DNA of 64,000 nucleotides from the NCBI RefSeq assembly GCF_002441715.1, contig NZ_JXJX01000007.1:1-64000 (forward strand). Reading direction: 5' to 3'. The notes beneath the pieces were generated by a model. The model saw only the letters and a list, made by a program, of their open reading frames with translations. It was not told where the DNA came from and made no database searches. The position numbers and the translations under genes are program-made. This DNA comes from Pseudolactococcus plantarum (GTDB lineage: Bacteria > Bacillota > Bacilli > Lactobacillales > Streptococcaceae). Each line of letters starts with the position of its first letter. Position 1 is the stretch's first letter. Below, piece after piece: positions 8,499 to 17,816 of the stretch.

Positions 8499-8536
8499 CG
8501 AAACCGTTTACATTGTTTTATATTTTGTGCTATACT
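8499..8536 (+). promoter_or_regulatory. pta promoter with overlapping CcpA cre site
   Basis: TTTACA (8507-8512) and the extended -10 TGCTATACT (TATACT 8531-8536) are separated by 18 bases. The 14-mer at 8499-8512 (CGAAACCGTTTACA) matches the cre consensus TGWAANCGNTNWCA at 13 positions and overlaps the -35 box. That geometry suggests CcpA repression, whereas activating cre sites usually lie further upstream. Confidence 0.7.
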
Positions 8537-8585
8537 GTTTTTGAACAAATAAATAATTTACATATTATTAGGAAAGAGCATACTA

Positions 8586-9569
8586 ATGAAGAATGACTTG
8601 TTTGACGGACTTAAAGCTAAAATTGCAGGAAAGCACTTAAAAATAGTCTTTCCAGAAGGTATCGAAACACGCATTATTGGTGCGGCATATCGTTTGCAGG
8701 CAGAAGAATTAATTACGCCGATTTTGTTAGGTAACGTAGAAGAAGTTTCAGCGACCTTGCGTGCACGAGGGTTACAATCATCAAGTTTTACGATTATTGA
8801 TCCAGCTGATTATGATCAATTTGATAAGATGGTTGCGGCTTTTGTGGAACGTCGTGGTGGTAAAGTCTCAGAAGCACAAGCACGAGATATCTTATTAGAT
8901 GTCAACTACTTTGGCACAATGCTTGTCTATATGGGACTTGCTGATGGCTTGGTTTCAGGAGCAATTCACTCAACAGCTGATACCGTAAGGCCGGCGCTAC
9001 AAATCATTAAAACTAAACCTGGTGTATCTAGAACTTCGGGTGCCTTTTTGATGGTACGTGCTTATGGTAAAGAAAAATATATTTTTAGTGATTGTGCCAT
9101 CAACATTGAGCCTGATGCTAAGGCGCTATCTGAGATTGCGATTGATTCAGCAGAAACGGCTCAGTTGTTTGATATCGAGCCTCGTGTGGCTATGTTAAGT
9201 TTCTCTACTAACGGTTCTGGTGCGTCACCCGATGTAACTAGAGTGGTCGAGGCAACTAAACTTGCTAAAGAAAGTCGCCCTGATCTTAAAATTGATGGTG
9301 AAATGCAGTTTGATGCTGCGTTTGTACCAGAAGTTGGTCGATTGAAGTTTCCTGATTCGCAAGTTGCCGGTAATGCGACAGTGTTTGTCTTTCCAGATTT
9401 ACAATCAGGCAATATTGGCTACAAAATCGCGCAACGTCTAGGGAACTTTGAAGCGATTGGTCCTATCTTACAAGGGTTAAATAAACCAGTGTCAGATTTG
9501 TCTCGTGGGTCAAACGAAGAAGACGTTTATAAATTATCTATTATTACAGCAGCACAAGCATTAATGTAA
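8586..9569 (+). CDS. pta: phosphate acetyltransferase
   Basis: A 327-residue phosphotransacetylase that converts acetyl-CoA and phosphate to acetyl phosphate in mixed-acid or overflow metabolism. Family blocks are visible: KIVFPEG near the N-terminus, GLVSGAIHSTADTVRPALQ (about 122-140), SGAFLM, SFSTNGSGASPDV (about 205-217), DGEMQFDAAF (about 237-246), and FVFPDLQSGNIGYK (about 269-282). An AGGAAAGAG element precedes the ATG. It is a single-gene unit with its own cre-overlapping promoter and a strong terminator. Confidence 0.96.
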   Translation: MKNDLFDGLKAKIAGKHLKIVFPEGIETRIIGAAYRLQAEELITPILLGNVEEVSATLRARGLQSSSFTIIDPADYDQFDKMVAAFVERRGGKVSEAQARDILLDVNYFGTMLVYMGLADGLVSGAIHSTADTVRPALQIIKTKPGVSRTSGAFLMVRAYGKEKYIFSDCAINIEPDAKALSEIAIDSAETAQLFDIEPRVAMLSFSTNGSGASPDVTRVVEATKLAKESRPDLKIDGEMQFDAAFVPEVGRLKFPDSQVAGNATVFVFPDLQSGNIGYKIAQRLGNFEAIGPILQGLNKPVSDLSRGSNEEDVYKLSIITAAQALM

Positions 9570-9573
9570 GCAA

Positions 9574-9621
9574 AAAAACCTACCAATTATCTAGTACATG
9601 CTAGTATTTGGTAGGTTTTTT
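9574..9621 (+). terminator. pta terminator
   Basis: AACCTACCAA pairs with TTTGGTAGGTT followed by TTTTT. The loop holds a second small CTAG-based hairpin. It may also stop converging transcription of the HAD gene. Confidence 0.85.
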
Positions 9622-9671
9622 ATATATAAAAGCATAAAAGTTTGATGTTTAAGACTAGAAAAGGTGTTAGA

Positions 9672-10460
9672 TTATAGCAAATCCCAGTGTTCAAATGCAT
9701 TAATAATGCCGCGGTCTGTGTTAGCAGTTGTGACAAAATCAGCGGTAGTTTTAAGCTCATCTATGGCATTGCCCATCGCTGTCGCATAATCAACATTAGC
9801 CAATAAGTCAATATCATTAGGGCCATCACCAAAACCATAGGTTTTACCAGTAAATCCAAGTAAATCTATGACTTTGTTCACACCAGTTCCTTTGTTTGAT
9901 CCTGCATTAACAATATCAATAGAAAAAGGTGAGTTTTTGAAGTAAGCTAATTCTGGAACGTGCTCACGATAATAAGTGACGTCCTCTGGTTGATCGCTAA
10001 ATACGAGTAACATATTGACTTCATCTGTTAAATGTTTAGTGTCATTGATCCCAGGAAGTGGCGTATTGATGTAGGCATATGCGTCCTTAACAAGCTGTGT
10101 CATACGAGAAACCCAGTTACCAGATTTATCATAGAAGGCCATGGCTTGTTGTTTAGCATCAGCTAGTGCTTTTAGTTTTGTGATATGCGCGACATCGATT
10201 GGGTCATGGTAGAGTGTCTCTCCCTCAATGATGATATATTGGCCATTCATGGCGATCGCACTTGTGATACCAGAAAGTGCCATCAACTCCGTCAACTCAA
10301 AATGTCCACGACCAGTCGCAATAATCGGTAATGTACCTTTATCACGTATTGTATGAAGTGCTTGTATCACGTCTTTATCTAACTGGCTTTTTTTATTTAA
10401 AAGCGTGCCATCTAAATCAAAGAAAGCAAGTGAATGATAGTGTTTATTAATGTTTTCCAT
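9672..10460 (-). CDS. HAD-superfamily Cof-type phosphatase
   Basis: A 262-residue member of the HAD IIB (Cof) group. Motif I is FFDLDGTLLN (about 14-23), motif II is IATGRG (about 47-52), and motifs III/IV are in KGTGVNKVIDLL and YGFGDGPNDIDLL (about 216-228), where the two Asp bind Mg. The insertion between motifs II and III is the alpha/beta cap. These enzymes dephosphorylate sugar phosphates, nucleotides or cofactors; the substrate is not readable. It is transcribed against its neighbours and shares no operon. Confidence 0.88.
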   Translation of the reverse strand: MENINKHYHSLAFFDLDGTLLNKKSQLDKDVIQALHTIRDKGTLPIIATGRGHFELTELMALSGITSAIAMNGQYIIIEGETLYHDPIDVAHITKLKALADAKQQAMAFYDKSGNWVSRMTQLVKDAYAYINTPLPGINDTKHLTDEVNMLLVFSDQPEDVTYYREHVPELAYFKNSPFSIDIVNAGSNKGTGVNKVIDLLGFTGKTYGFGDGPNDIDLLANVDYATAMGNAIDELKTTADFVTTANTDRGIINAFEHWDLL

Positions 10461-10665
10461 AATTATATTTTATACTATTTTACTTTAAAATGCCAAGTAT
10501 CACCCCATAAAGTTGATCAATTAAGCGGTTGATATATCCTAGATGATATCTTAGCACATATCAAGTAAAGAGGACAAGCTGTTTAATAGTGCTTATCTAT
10601 ATAAGATTAAATAGACTGCCTTTCTAGTATTAGGGTATGTGGTCGTATGAACTAAGGAGGAATTA

Positions 10666-10674
10666 TGGTATAAT
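10666..10674 (+). promoter_or_regulatory. extended -10 immediately upstream of ftsK
   Basis: TGGTATAAT ends 10 bases before the ftsK ATG, so the start point would leave a leader of about 4 bases. A perfect AAGGAGG lies further upstream (10654-10660) and would serve only a minigene ATG GTA TAA (10665-10673) on a longer transcript. Confidence 0.5.
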
Positions 10675-10684
10675 ATAGACAATT

Positions 10685-13027
10685 ATGGCTAAAAAAACAC
10701 AAAGAAAAACGACAACGAATAAAAATAGAAAAATATCTAAAAAAGCACAAGCAGCATTAGCAGAAAGAAACAAAAAAATTGCTTTCTTTGTTGTGCTTTT
10801 CTTACTCTTATTTTCTGCAACAAAATTAGGCGTTATCGGTATCATGTTATATAATTTTAACCGCATTATAGTGGGGAGTTTGGCTTATGTGTTTATTTTT
10901 GGATTAGTTGCCGTTATGTTAGCTACTTTCTTTAAAAAAGATAAGTCAGATCGATCTGGTAGACCAATTTTAGGTGCTGTTCTGATTTTTTTATCATTGG
11001 TTTTAAGTTTTCAAGCCTATTTTGATAAAGTATCAGGGACTAGTCATACTTGGCAGGTCGTCTCTAGTCAATTTTTAAAAATGAAAGTAACGGAGTTCGC
11101 TGGTGCAGGTATGTTGGGGCATTTGCTATATGCGCCGATTAAGGTATTGGTATCGGTGATAGGGGTTTACTTGATTTCAGGACTATGCCTACTTTTAGGG
11201 CTTTATTTCTTGGCGCCTAATTTTTGGCAATCATTTTTCAAATCAATAACAGATAAAGTTCAGCAGCACCATTCAGATCGCAAAGCTCGAAAAATTGCCA
11301 AACAAGAGTTGAGAGATGTTACAAATGCTCAAGATAACATGTTTGATGAGCCTGTTGTCGCTCCGACTTTGATTGAACCACCTGTACCATATGATTTTAT
11401 TACAGCGAATGAACCAGAGATTGTGATGCCTGAGTACGATTATGATCAAGAGACTGGTGAGATTATAACACCTGACATGCCAGATGATAGATTAACTGAT
11501 GAACAACCAATCACATTTACACAGGCACAAACGTTGTCACATTATCAGTTGCCTGATGTGGCATTACTTGCCCCAACACCTGTTAAAAATCAGGCTAATG
11601 AACGCAGTAATGTGCAGACAAACATCAAAATATTAGAGATGACCTTTAGCAGTTTTGGTATACAAGCGACAGTTGAATCGGCAGTTGTTGGCCCATCTGT
11701 TTCAAAGTATGAGATTAAGTTAGCAACAGGTGTTAAAGTCAGTCGGATTTTAAATCTTCAAGATGATTTAGCACTTGCATTAGCAGCTAAGGATGTCCGG
11801 ATAGAAGCCCCTATACCAGGTAAATCATTAGTCGGTATCGAAATTCCTAACGCGGAAGTTGCCATGGTAGGGTTCCGTGAGATGTGGGAGAGTGCCAAGA
11901 CAGATCCACATCAATTATTAGAAGTACCTTTAGGTAAAGCAGTTGATGGCTCAATTAAAACGTTTAACTTAGCTAAAATGCCACATATCTTAGTCGCTGG
12001 TTCAACTGGATCTGGTAAATCTGTTGCTGTGAATGGTATCATTACCAGTATTTTAATGAAAGCCTTACCTAGTCAGGTCAAGCTCTTGATGATTGATCCA
12101 AAAATGGTAGAGTTAGATGTTTATAATGATATTCCACATCTTTTAATACCTGTGGTGACCAATCCGCGTAAAGCAGCACGTGCGCTACAAAAAATTGTAG
12201 ATGAGATGGAAAATCGTTATGAACTCTTTCGTCGCGTTGGCTCACGCAATATAGAAGGCTATAATGCAAAAGTTGAGAAATATAATGCTGAAAATATAGA
12301 AAAACAACAGACTTTACCATTGATCGTCGTCATCGTGGATGAACTTGCAGACTTGATGATGGTTGCATCAAAAGAAGTAGAAGATGCGATTATTAGAATT
12401 GGGCAAAAAGCAAGGGCAGCAGGCATTCATATGATACTTGCGACACAAAGACCATCAGTAGATGTTATCAGTGGTTTAATCAAGGCAAATGTACCAAGTC
12501 GTGTTGCCTTTGCTGTATCTTCTGGAACAGATTCACGTACGATACTAGATGCGAATGGCGCTGAAAAATTACTAGGTCGTGGTGATATGCTCTTCAAACC
12601 CATTGATGAGAACCATGCACTGAGATTGCAGGGCGCCTTCTTATCTGATGATGATGTCGCAAGTGTTGTGAATTTCATCAAAGATCAAGCTAGTGCAGAT
12701 TATGATGAAACGTTTGATCCTGGTGAGGCAGCTGATGATGATGCACGTACTTTTGATGGCAATATGTCGAGCTCAGAAAGCGATTCAGGTGATCCTTTGT
12801 TTGAACAAGCTAAGCAACTGGTTGTAGAGTATCAAAAAGCTTCTGCTTCTATGCTACAACGTCGTTTATCAACGGGATTTAACCGGGCAACTCGAATTAT
12901 GGAAGAATTAGAAGCAGCAGGTATTATTGGACCTGCAGAGGGTACTAAGCCAAGAAAAGTATTAGTTGCACATCTAGATGAGCCAGCTAATGCGCAAACG
13001 AGTGGAGAGTTAGATGACAGTATTTGA
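10685..13027 (+). CDS. ftsK: DNA translocase FtsK/SpoIIIE
   Basis: A 780-residue septal DNA pump for chromosome segregation. A basic N-terminus is followed by four membrane segments within about residues 35-180. An acidic, variable linker (about 215-300) comes next, then the alpha/beta motor with Walker A GSTGSGKS (439-446) and Walker [16 protein letters not shown] (about 544-558). The C-terminal gamma winged helix ([17 protein letters not shown]) reads polar KOPS-like sequences. An in-frame TAG at 10676 rules out an upstream start. No ribosome binding site adjoins the ATG; an AAGGAGG about 25 bases upstream is out of range. The end overlaps the holA start by 14 bases. Confidence 0.95.
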   Translation: MAKKTQRKTTTNKNRKISKKAQAALAERNKKIAFFVVLFLLLFSATKLGVIGIMLYNFNRIIVGSLAYVFIFGLVAVMLATFFKKDKSDRSGRPILGAVLIFLSLVLSFQAYFDKVSGTSHTWQVVSSQFLKMKVTEFAGAGMLGHLLYAPIKVLVSVIGVYLISGLCLLLGLYFLAPNFWQSFFKSITDKVQQHHSDRKARKIAKQELRDVTNAQDNMFDEPVVAPTLIEPPVPYDFITANEPEIVMPEYDYDQETGEIITPDMPDDRLTDEQPITFTQAQTLSHYQLPDVALLAPTPVKNQANERSNVQTNIKILEMTFSSFGIQATVESAVVGPSVSKYEIKLATGVKVSRILNLQDDLALALAAKDVRIEAPIPGKSLVGIEIPNAEVAMVGFREMWESAKTDPHQLLEVPLGKAVDGSIKTFNLAKMPHILVAGSTGSGKSVAVNGIITSILMKALPSQVKLLMIDPKMVELDVYNDIPHLLIPVVTNPRKAARALQKIVDEMENRYELFRRVGSRNIEGYNAKVEKYNAENIEKQQTLPLIVVIVDELADLMMVASKEVEDAIIRIGQKARAAGIHMILATQRPSVDVISGLIKANVPSRVAFAVSSGTDSRTILDANGAEKLLGRGDMLFKPIDENHALRLQGAFLSDDDVASVVNFIKDQASADYDETFDPGEAADDDARTFDGNMSSSESDSGDPLFEQAKQLVVEYQKASASMLQRRLSTGFNRATRIMEELEAAGIIGPAEGTKPRKVLVAHLDEPANAQTSGELDDSI

Positions 13028-14015
13028 TGAGCTGGCAAGATTATCTATGACAAATATGCCTCAATTTATCGTTATATCTGGTGAAGATGAGGATATCATT
13101 AGCGAGTTAAAAAGCCAATTAATGGCTAAACTAAACTTTGATCCAACAGATTTGTCACAGTCTTATTTCGATCTGACAGAAACTGATCCTGATTTGGCAA
13201 TCGAAGAATTAGAAAGTTTACCTTTTTTTGGTGATGAGATGCTCGTTGTATTTGAAAATCTATGGGATGTGACGACTGTTAAAAAGACTGTGTTTTCAGA
13301 GCAACAACTTGAGCGACTAGCTGCATTTTTAGATAATCCTTTAGCATCAACTCGATTAGTGATCATCTGTCATGGTAAACTCGATGGTAAACGCCGTATT
13401 GTTAAACAGTTAAAGCAAGTCGCACTTAACTTGATTGCAACGCCATTAAAACAAAACGAATTAAGCCAATACTTTCAGAAAAACGCTAATATGGGAGCAG
13501 ATATTGTTAATCTCATCATCGACAAATCTAATCATAGTTTTGCTGTGATTCGTCAAAATATTGCCTTAGTTAAGACATTTGCAGATGGTCGAGAGGTGAC
13601 AAGCGATGATGTTGAACTCGCGGTACCCAAATCATTAGCAGATAATATTTTTGATTTAACTGATCTTATTTTAAAAGGAAAGACTGCTGATGCGAGACAG
13701 TTAGTGGCGGATTTAGTCTTACAAGGTGAAGATGAAATCAAATTATTGGCAATATTGACAAATAATTTTCGATTGTATTACCAAATAAAATTATTATTAG
13801 ATAAGCGTTATACTGAAAGCCAGATGATAGCTTATTTAAAAATTAATCCATATAGATTAAGATTTTTAGTAGGACCGGCGAAAAATAGAGATAAGCAGTT
13901 TTTGGCACATGCCTTGCAATTTCTCATAGATACTGATTTTAAAATAAAATCAGGTCAAGCAGATAAGGCGTTTTTGATGGATATGGTACTGATTCGTTTA
14001 TCTGGTATAAAATAA
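13014..14015 (+). CDS. holA: DNA polymerase III subunit delta
   Basis: A 333-residue clamp-loader delta subunit (YqeN type). The N-terminal region carries [13 protein letters not shown] and the [15 protein letters not shown] stretch typical of the family, the middle holds the AAA+ lid, and the C-terminal collar helices ([18 protein letters not shown], about 240-260) bind the other clamp-loader subunits. GGAGAG precedes the ATG, which overlaps the end of ftsK. A terminator follows, so ftsK-holA form a short unit. Confidence 0.9.
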   Translation: MTVFDELARLSMTNMPQFIVISGEDEDIISELKSQLMAKLNFDPTDLSQSYFDLTETDPDLAIEELESLPFFGDEMLVVFENLWDVTTVKKTVFSEQQLERLAAFLDNPLASTRLVIICHGKLDGKRRIVKQLKQVALNLIATPLKQNELSQYFQKNANMGADIVNLIIDKSNHSFAVIRQNIALVKTFADGREVTSDDVELAVPKSLADNIFDLTDLILKGKTADARQLVADLVLQGEDEIKLLAILTNNFRLYYQIKLLLDKRYTESQMIAYLKINPYRLRFLVGPAKNRDKQFLAHALQFLIDTDFKIKSGQADKAFLMDMVLIRLSGIK

Positions 14016-14021
14016 TCGTAT

Positions 14022-14054
14022 ATAGTGATTACCCTTTGGTATCACTATTTTTTT
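14022..14054 (+). terminator. holA terminator
   Basis: ATAGTGAT (14022-14029) and ATCACTAT (14041-14048) form the stem, followed by a T run. Confidence 0.85.
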
Positions 14055-14234
14055 ATACTTGCGATACAATAATTATAGACTAGCAGATGCGCTACCTATC
14101 ATGATTGTTGATGTTTTAGTTATCATGTCAGTCATTAGTCGTTTAGATAGCATACTTTATCATTGTAAGATTAGAGAATTATTGTAATACTATAAATATA
14201 AACCGATTAACATCGCATCCGAGGAGGAAAAATT

Positions 14235-15383
14235 ATGCCAATTTCACAAGAACATTACGATGAATTAGTTGCCATTCGCCACTATATTCACGAAAACCCT
14301 GAATTATCAGGACAAGAATATGAAACAACGCGGTTTATAAGTGAGTACTTAACGTCGCTTGATATTACGATTTTAGAGACGGGACTCAAAACAGGGGTTG
14401 TTGCACAAATAGGGAGTGGCCAGCCTGTTATTGCTTTGCGAGCAGATATTGATGCACTACCGATTGTTGAACATACAGGATTGTCTTTTGCGTCTAAAAC
14501 GAAAGGTGTCATGCACGCATGTGGTCATGATCTACATCAAACGAGTTTATTAGGTGCAGCAAAACGTTTAAAACAACTAGAATCTGAACTCACCGGAACC
14601 GTCAAACTGATTTTTCAACAAGCAGAAGAAACACATCAAGGTGCTCGTGAGATTTTAGAGACGGGTGTATTATCAGATGTACAAGTCATTATTGGCTACC
14701 ATAATATGCCAGAATTACCTGTAGGTCAGATTGGCATAAGAGAAAAAGGGATCATGGCAGCAGTAGATCAGTTTTATGTGACCGTAAAAGGTATCGGCTC
14801 TCATGCAGCTTATCCACAATCTGGATGTGATAGTATTGTGGCAACTGCAGCGATTATATCAAGTTTACAACAAATTGTATCGAGAAATATTGATCCCCAA
14901 CAGCCAATGGTTTTATCAGTTACGCATGTCGAGGCAGGTAATACTTGGAATGTACTGCCTGATCAAGCGATATTTGAAGGCACAATTAGGACATTTGATG
15001 AAGCAGATCGGCGACTTGCTAAAAAGCGGTTTTATGAAGTGGTCGAAAATGTCGCTGCAGCCTATGGGGTGTCTGTTGATATTAATTGGATATTTGGAGC
15101 TAATGTGACCTATAATGATCCAGAATTAACCGATTTTTTGTATCAGGAGATGCAAACTTGGCATAAAGATGTTGTCGTGCCTGCCCCTTCAAATGCAGGA
15201 GAAGATTTTGCGATTTATCAAGATCAGATACCAGGTGTATTTGCATTTATTGGGAGTAACGCACCAGGCAGTCCTGGCCTCCATTTTTCCAACATGACTG
15301 TGAAAGATGAGACAATCATTACAGCAGTTGATTATTATGTGAATAATGCGTTATCTCTTATAATGAAACTGAAAGAAAAATAA
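14235..15383 (+). CDS. M20D-family amidohydrolase/peptidase
   Basis: A 382-residue zinc hydrolase of the M20D group, which includes hippurate hydrolase, IAA-amino acid hydrolase and N-acetyl-diaminopimelate deacetylase. Metal and catalytic blocks visible are LRADIDALP (about 74-82), MHACGHDLHQ (about 94-103), FQQAEETHQGA (about 133-143, with the catalytic Glu pair), and SNAGEDFAIY near residue 320. The start is set by GAGGAGGAAAA just upstream. Two proline-containing dimerisation stretches typical of the family are present. With asd and dapA elsewhere in the window a DAP-pathway deacetylase role is conceivable, but other amide substrates are equally possible. Confidence 0.85.
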   Translation: MPISQEHYDELVAIRHYIHENPELSGQEYETTRFISEYLTSLDITILETGLKTGVVAQIGSGQPVIALRADIDALPIVEHTGLSFASKTKGVMHACGHDLHQTSLLGAAKRLKQLESELTGTVKLIFQQAEETHQGAREILETGVLSDVQVIIGYHNMPELPVGQIGIREKGIMAAVDQFYVTVKGIGSHAAYPQSGCDSIVATAAIISSLQQIVSRNIDPQQPMVLSVTHVEAGNTWNVLPDQAIFEGTIRTFDEADRRLAKKRFYEVVENVAAAYGVSVDINWIFGANVTYNDPELTDFLYQEMQTWHKDVVVPAPSNAGEDFAIYQDQIPGVFAFIGSNAPGSPGLHFSNMTVKDETIITAVDYYVNNALSLIMKLKEK

Positions 15384-15512
15384 CAAAAAAAATCAAAATT
15401 ACGAAAGTATTACATTAGAAAAACGAGTGTTCAGAGTCAATATCTGTTAGTACAAATTAAGATAAATAGGCATAGAATATTGGTATGTATGACGTTTTTT
15501 TGTTAAATAAAT

Positions 15513-15541
15513 GAGACATAAATTTTTAAAAATGTTATAAT
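15513..15541 (+). promoter_or_regulatory. promoter of the teichoic acid cluster
   Basis: An extended -10 TGTTATAAT (TATAAT 15536-15541) with a weak GAGACA -35 at 17 bases lies in an AT-rich 200-base gap. No other candidate is seen upstream of tagH. Confidence 0.55.
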
Positions 15542-15587
15542 GTAGTGATAGTATTTTTAAAAATAATAACATTATTATAGTTTTGGA

Positions 15588-16988
15588 ATGAAAAAGGACA
15601 AAAAAGTGAAGATCAGTAAAATTAAAGCTCAATATTTGACTAAGAAATTTGAGTTATTACCAGTAAAAAATAGTGGTAATAAAGTGAAATCTTTAATCGG
15701 TGTAAATGATAAGAATCAAACAGATTTTTGGGCTTTACGTAATATAAGTTTTACTGTATATGAAGGTGAATGTGTCGGAATTATTGGCTTAAATGGCGCT
15801 GGAAAATCAACACTTTCAAATATTATCAGTGGACAGATAGCTCAAACTACAGGACAAGTTGAAATAAATGGTGATGTATCCATCATTGCAGCAAATGCAG
15901 GTATGGAAAATAATTTATCAGGACGTGAAAACATTCGTTTAAAAGCTTTGATGGTTGGGATGACCAACAAAGAAATCAAAGCAAAAATGGATGACATCAT
16001 CGAATTCTCTGAACTTGGGCCGTTTATTGATCAGCCTGTCAAAACTTATTCGTCGGGTATGAAAGCTAAACTTGGTTTTTCAATTATGGTACATCAAGAT
16101 ACTGATATTATGATTATTGATGAGGGGTTGTCTGTTGGAGATAAGACGTTTGTTGATAAATCAAAAGCTAAGATGTTTGAATTTAGGGATAAAGGTAAGA
16201 CGATCTTGCTCGTGTCACATGATATGCGCACGACTAAAGAATGGTGTGATAAAGTTATCTGGTTGAACTATGGTGAAGTTAAGGCTTATGGGACAGCTGA
16301 AGAGGTGATACCTGAATACGAACAATTTGCAAAATGGTTCAAAAAATTGTCTAAAAAAGAGCAAGATCAGTACAAAAATACACAAAGGCAAGCACAGCTA
16401 GATTATTCTGTTGATGTACTCAAGAATGATATCATTTCTCAAAATAATACTAGAAGCAGACAGATGGGTAAAGTGCTGACAGTTGGATTAAACAATAGTA
16501 AAGATAACCACAAATTATCACTGTTATCAAAATGCTTCGTAGCATTAGCTAGCATTACTTTTATTTGGATCATGCTCGTTTCACTAAGTGACGTTACTGT
16601 CTCAGATTCTATTAAATCTCCATTTGACTTCGTGACTAACCACTTATTTAAAGCTAAACCCGTGACAAAAAATCAAGGGAGAGGTAAAAAATCTAATAGT
16701 AATCAATCATCTATGACTAATAAAAAGAAAGCATCATCTTCTCACAGCAAAAAGAAATCGTCTACAGAAAGCTCGAAAGAAAATAAAGCGGTAACAGATA
16801 GCACATATTCGATTCAAGATGGTGATTCTCTTAGCAGTATTGCCGATAATAAAGGGATCAGTGTAGAAAGCATTCAAGCCTTGAACCCAGATATAGATTT
16901 TAATTTGATCTACCCTGGTCAAGTGATAAAAATACCAGCTTCAACGGACTCATCTACAGCAAAAGATAATGAAGGAGTAGGACAATAA
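15588..16988 (+). CDS. tagH: teichoic acid exporter ATPase TagH with C-terminal LysM domain
   Basis: A 466-residue ABC ATPase that with TagG exports teichoic acid-type polymers. The ATPase domain (about 1-250) has Walker A GLNGAGKS (67-74), signature YSSGMKAKLG (about 154) and Walker B DIMIIDE (about 175). After a helical linker there is one membrane segment (about 312-333), a Ser/Lys-rich spacer (350-400), and a LysM domain (about 406-448) with the GDSLSSIADNKG and NPGQVIKIP-type ends. The last part should lie outside the membrane and touch peptidoglycan. ATG 15588 lacks a clear ribosome site; GTG 15606 has AAAGGA 6 bases upstream and may be the true start. The stop overlaps the tagG ATG by one base. 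Confidence 0.88.
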   Translation: MKKDKKVKISKIKAQYLTKKFELLPVKNSGNKVKSLIGVNDKNQTDFWALRNISFTVYEGECVGIIGLNGAGKSTLSNIISGQIAQTTGQVEINGDVSIIAANAGMENNLSGRENIRLKALMVGMTNKEIKAKMDDIIEFSELGPFIDQPVKTYSSGMKAKLGFSIMVHQDTDIMIIDEGLSVGDKTFVDKSKAKMFEFRDKGKTILLVSHDMRTTKEWCDKVIWLNYGEVKAYGTAEEVIPEYEQFAKWFKKLSKKEQDQYKNTQRQAQLDYSVDVLKNDIISQNNTRSRQMGKVLTVGLNNSKDNHKLSLLSKCFVALASITFIWIMLVSLSDVTVSDSIKSPFDFVTNHLFKAKPVTKNQGRGKKSNSNQSSMTNKKKASSSHSKKKSSTESSKENKAVTDSTYSIQDGDSLSSIADNKGISVESIQALNPDIDFNLIYPGQVIKIPASTDSSTAKDNEGVGQ

Positions 16989-17797
16989 TGAAAGATGTAG
17001 GTCTTTATTTAAAAGAACAAGTCAAATATCTTCCGATTGCAATTAATTTATCCAGGTATAGTACTAAAAGTACATCAATGCAGAACAAACTAGGTAGATT
17101 ATGGGAAATTTTGGATCCATTAGTACAATTAGCGATAAACTATATTATTTTTGGTATGCTAATGCATCGAACAGCACCAGATGGCTTACCACCTTTATCA
17201 TGGATGTTTATTGGGATGGGTGTCTACTCTTTTATGCAACGTGTAATTGTTGTTGGGGCAAAAAGTGTTTCTACAAAATTTAAAACTACAGCAAAAATGA
17301 AATTTCCAATTAGTATTATGCCTACTTCTTCGATGTTTGGCTTTCTCACAGAATTGTATATTATGGTAGGTATGGGATTAATCATTGCGACATTTTCAGG
17401 CTATTATCCATCTATATATTGGTTACAGATATTATATTACTTCCCATTATTAGTTTTATTCTCTTTATCAATGTCTATGCTGTGTTCATCTATAGAAATT
17501 GTATTTCCAGATTTTAAGTTCTTTTTAAATTATATTTTCAGATTTTTGATGTATGGATCAGGCGTTATCTTTTCTTTAGATCAATTTCATGTTATCCCCA
17601 AATTTTTGATTCAATCCCAGTTAATTAATCCTTTTTATTTTCTTATAGAAGGGTTTAGGGACATCGCTTTCAGTAGAGAGTGGTTCTGGGAAAAAGGGAT
17701 GTACAATGTCAGTTTTATCCTATTATTAATCATCATTTTGGTTATTGCATCGAATATACACATGAAGATTAGAGATAGAATATCAGATTATTTGTAA
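16988..17797 (+). CDS. tagG: teichoic acid exporter permease TagG
   Basis: A 269-residue ABC-2 type permease with about six membrane segments and the family motif near the N-terminus (LGRLWEILDPLVQL, about 38-51) that forms the gate helix region. It pairs with TagH, whose stop it overlaps by one base, to flip lipid-linked teichoic acid-type polymer across the membrane. The next gene starts 20 bases downstream with AGAGGTGA, so the cluster continues as one operon. Confidence 0.9.
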   Translation: MKDVGLYLKEQVKYLPIAINLSRYSTKSTSMQNKLGRLWEILDPLVQLAINYIIFGMLMHRTAPDGLPPLSWMFIGMGVYSFMQRVIVVGAKSVSTKFKTTAKMKFPISIMPTSSMFGFLTELYIMVGMGLIIATFSGYYPSIYWLQILYYFPLLVLFSLSMSMLCSSIEIVFPDFKFFLNYIFRFLMYGSGVIFSLDQFHVIPKFLIQSQLINPFYFLIEGFRDIAFSREWFWEKGMYNVSFILLLIIILVIASNIHMKIRDRISDYL

Positions 17798-17816
17798 TTT
17801 AGGCAAGAGGTGATTT

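Noticed and set aside
14803-15108. 101-codon plus-strand frame inside the M20 gene
   Set aside because: Out-of-frame shadow; the M20 motifs run through the whole region in the main frame.
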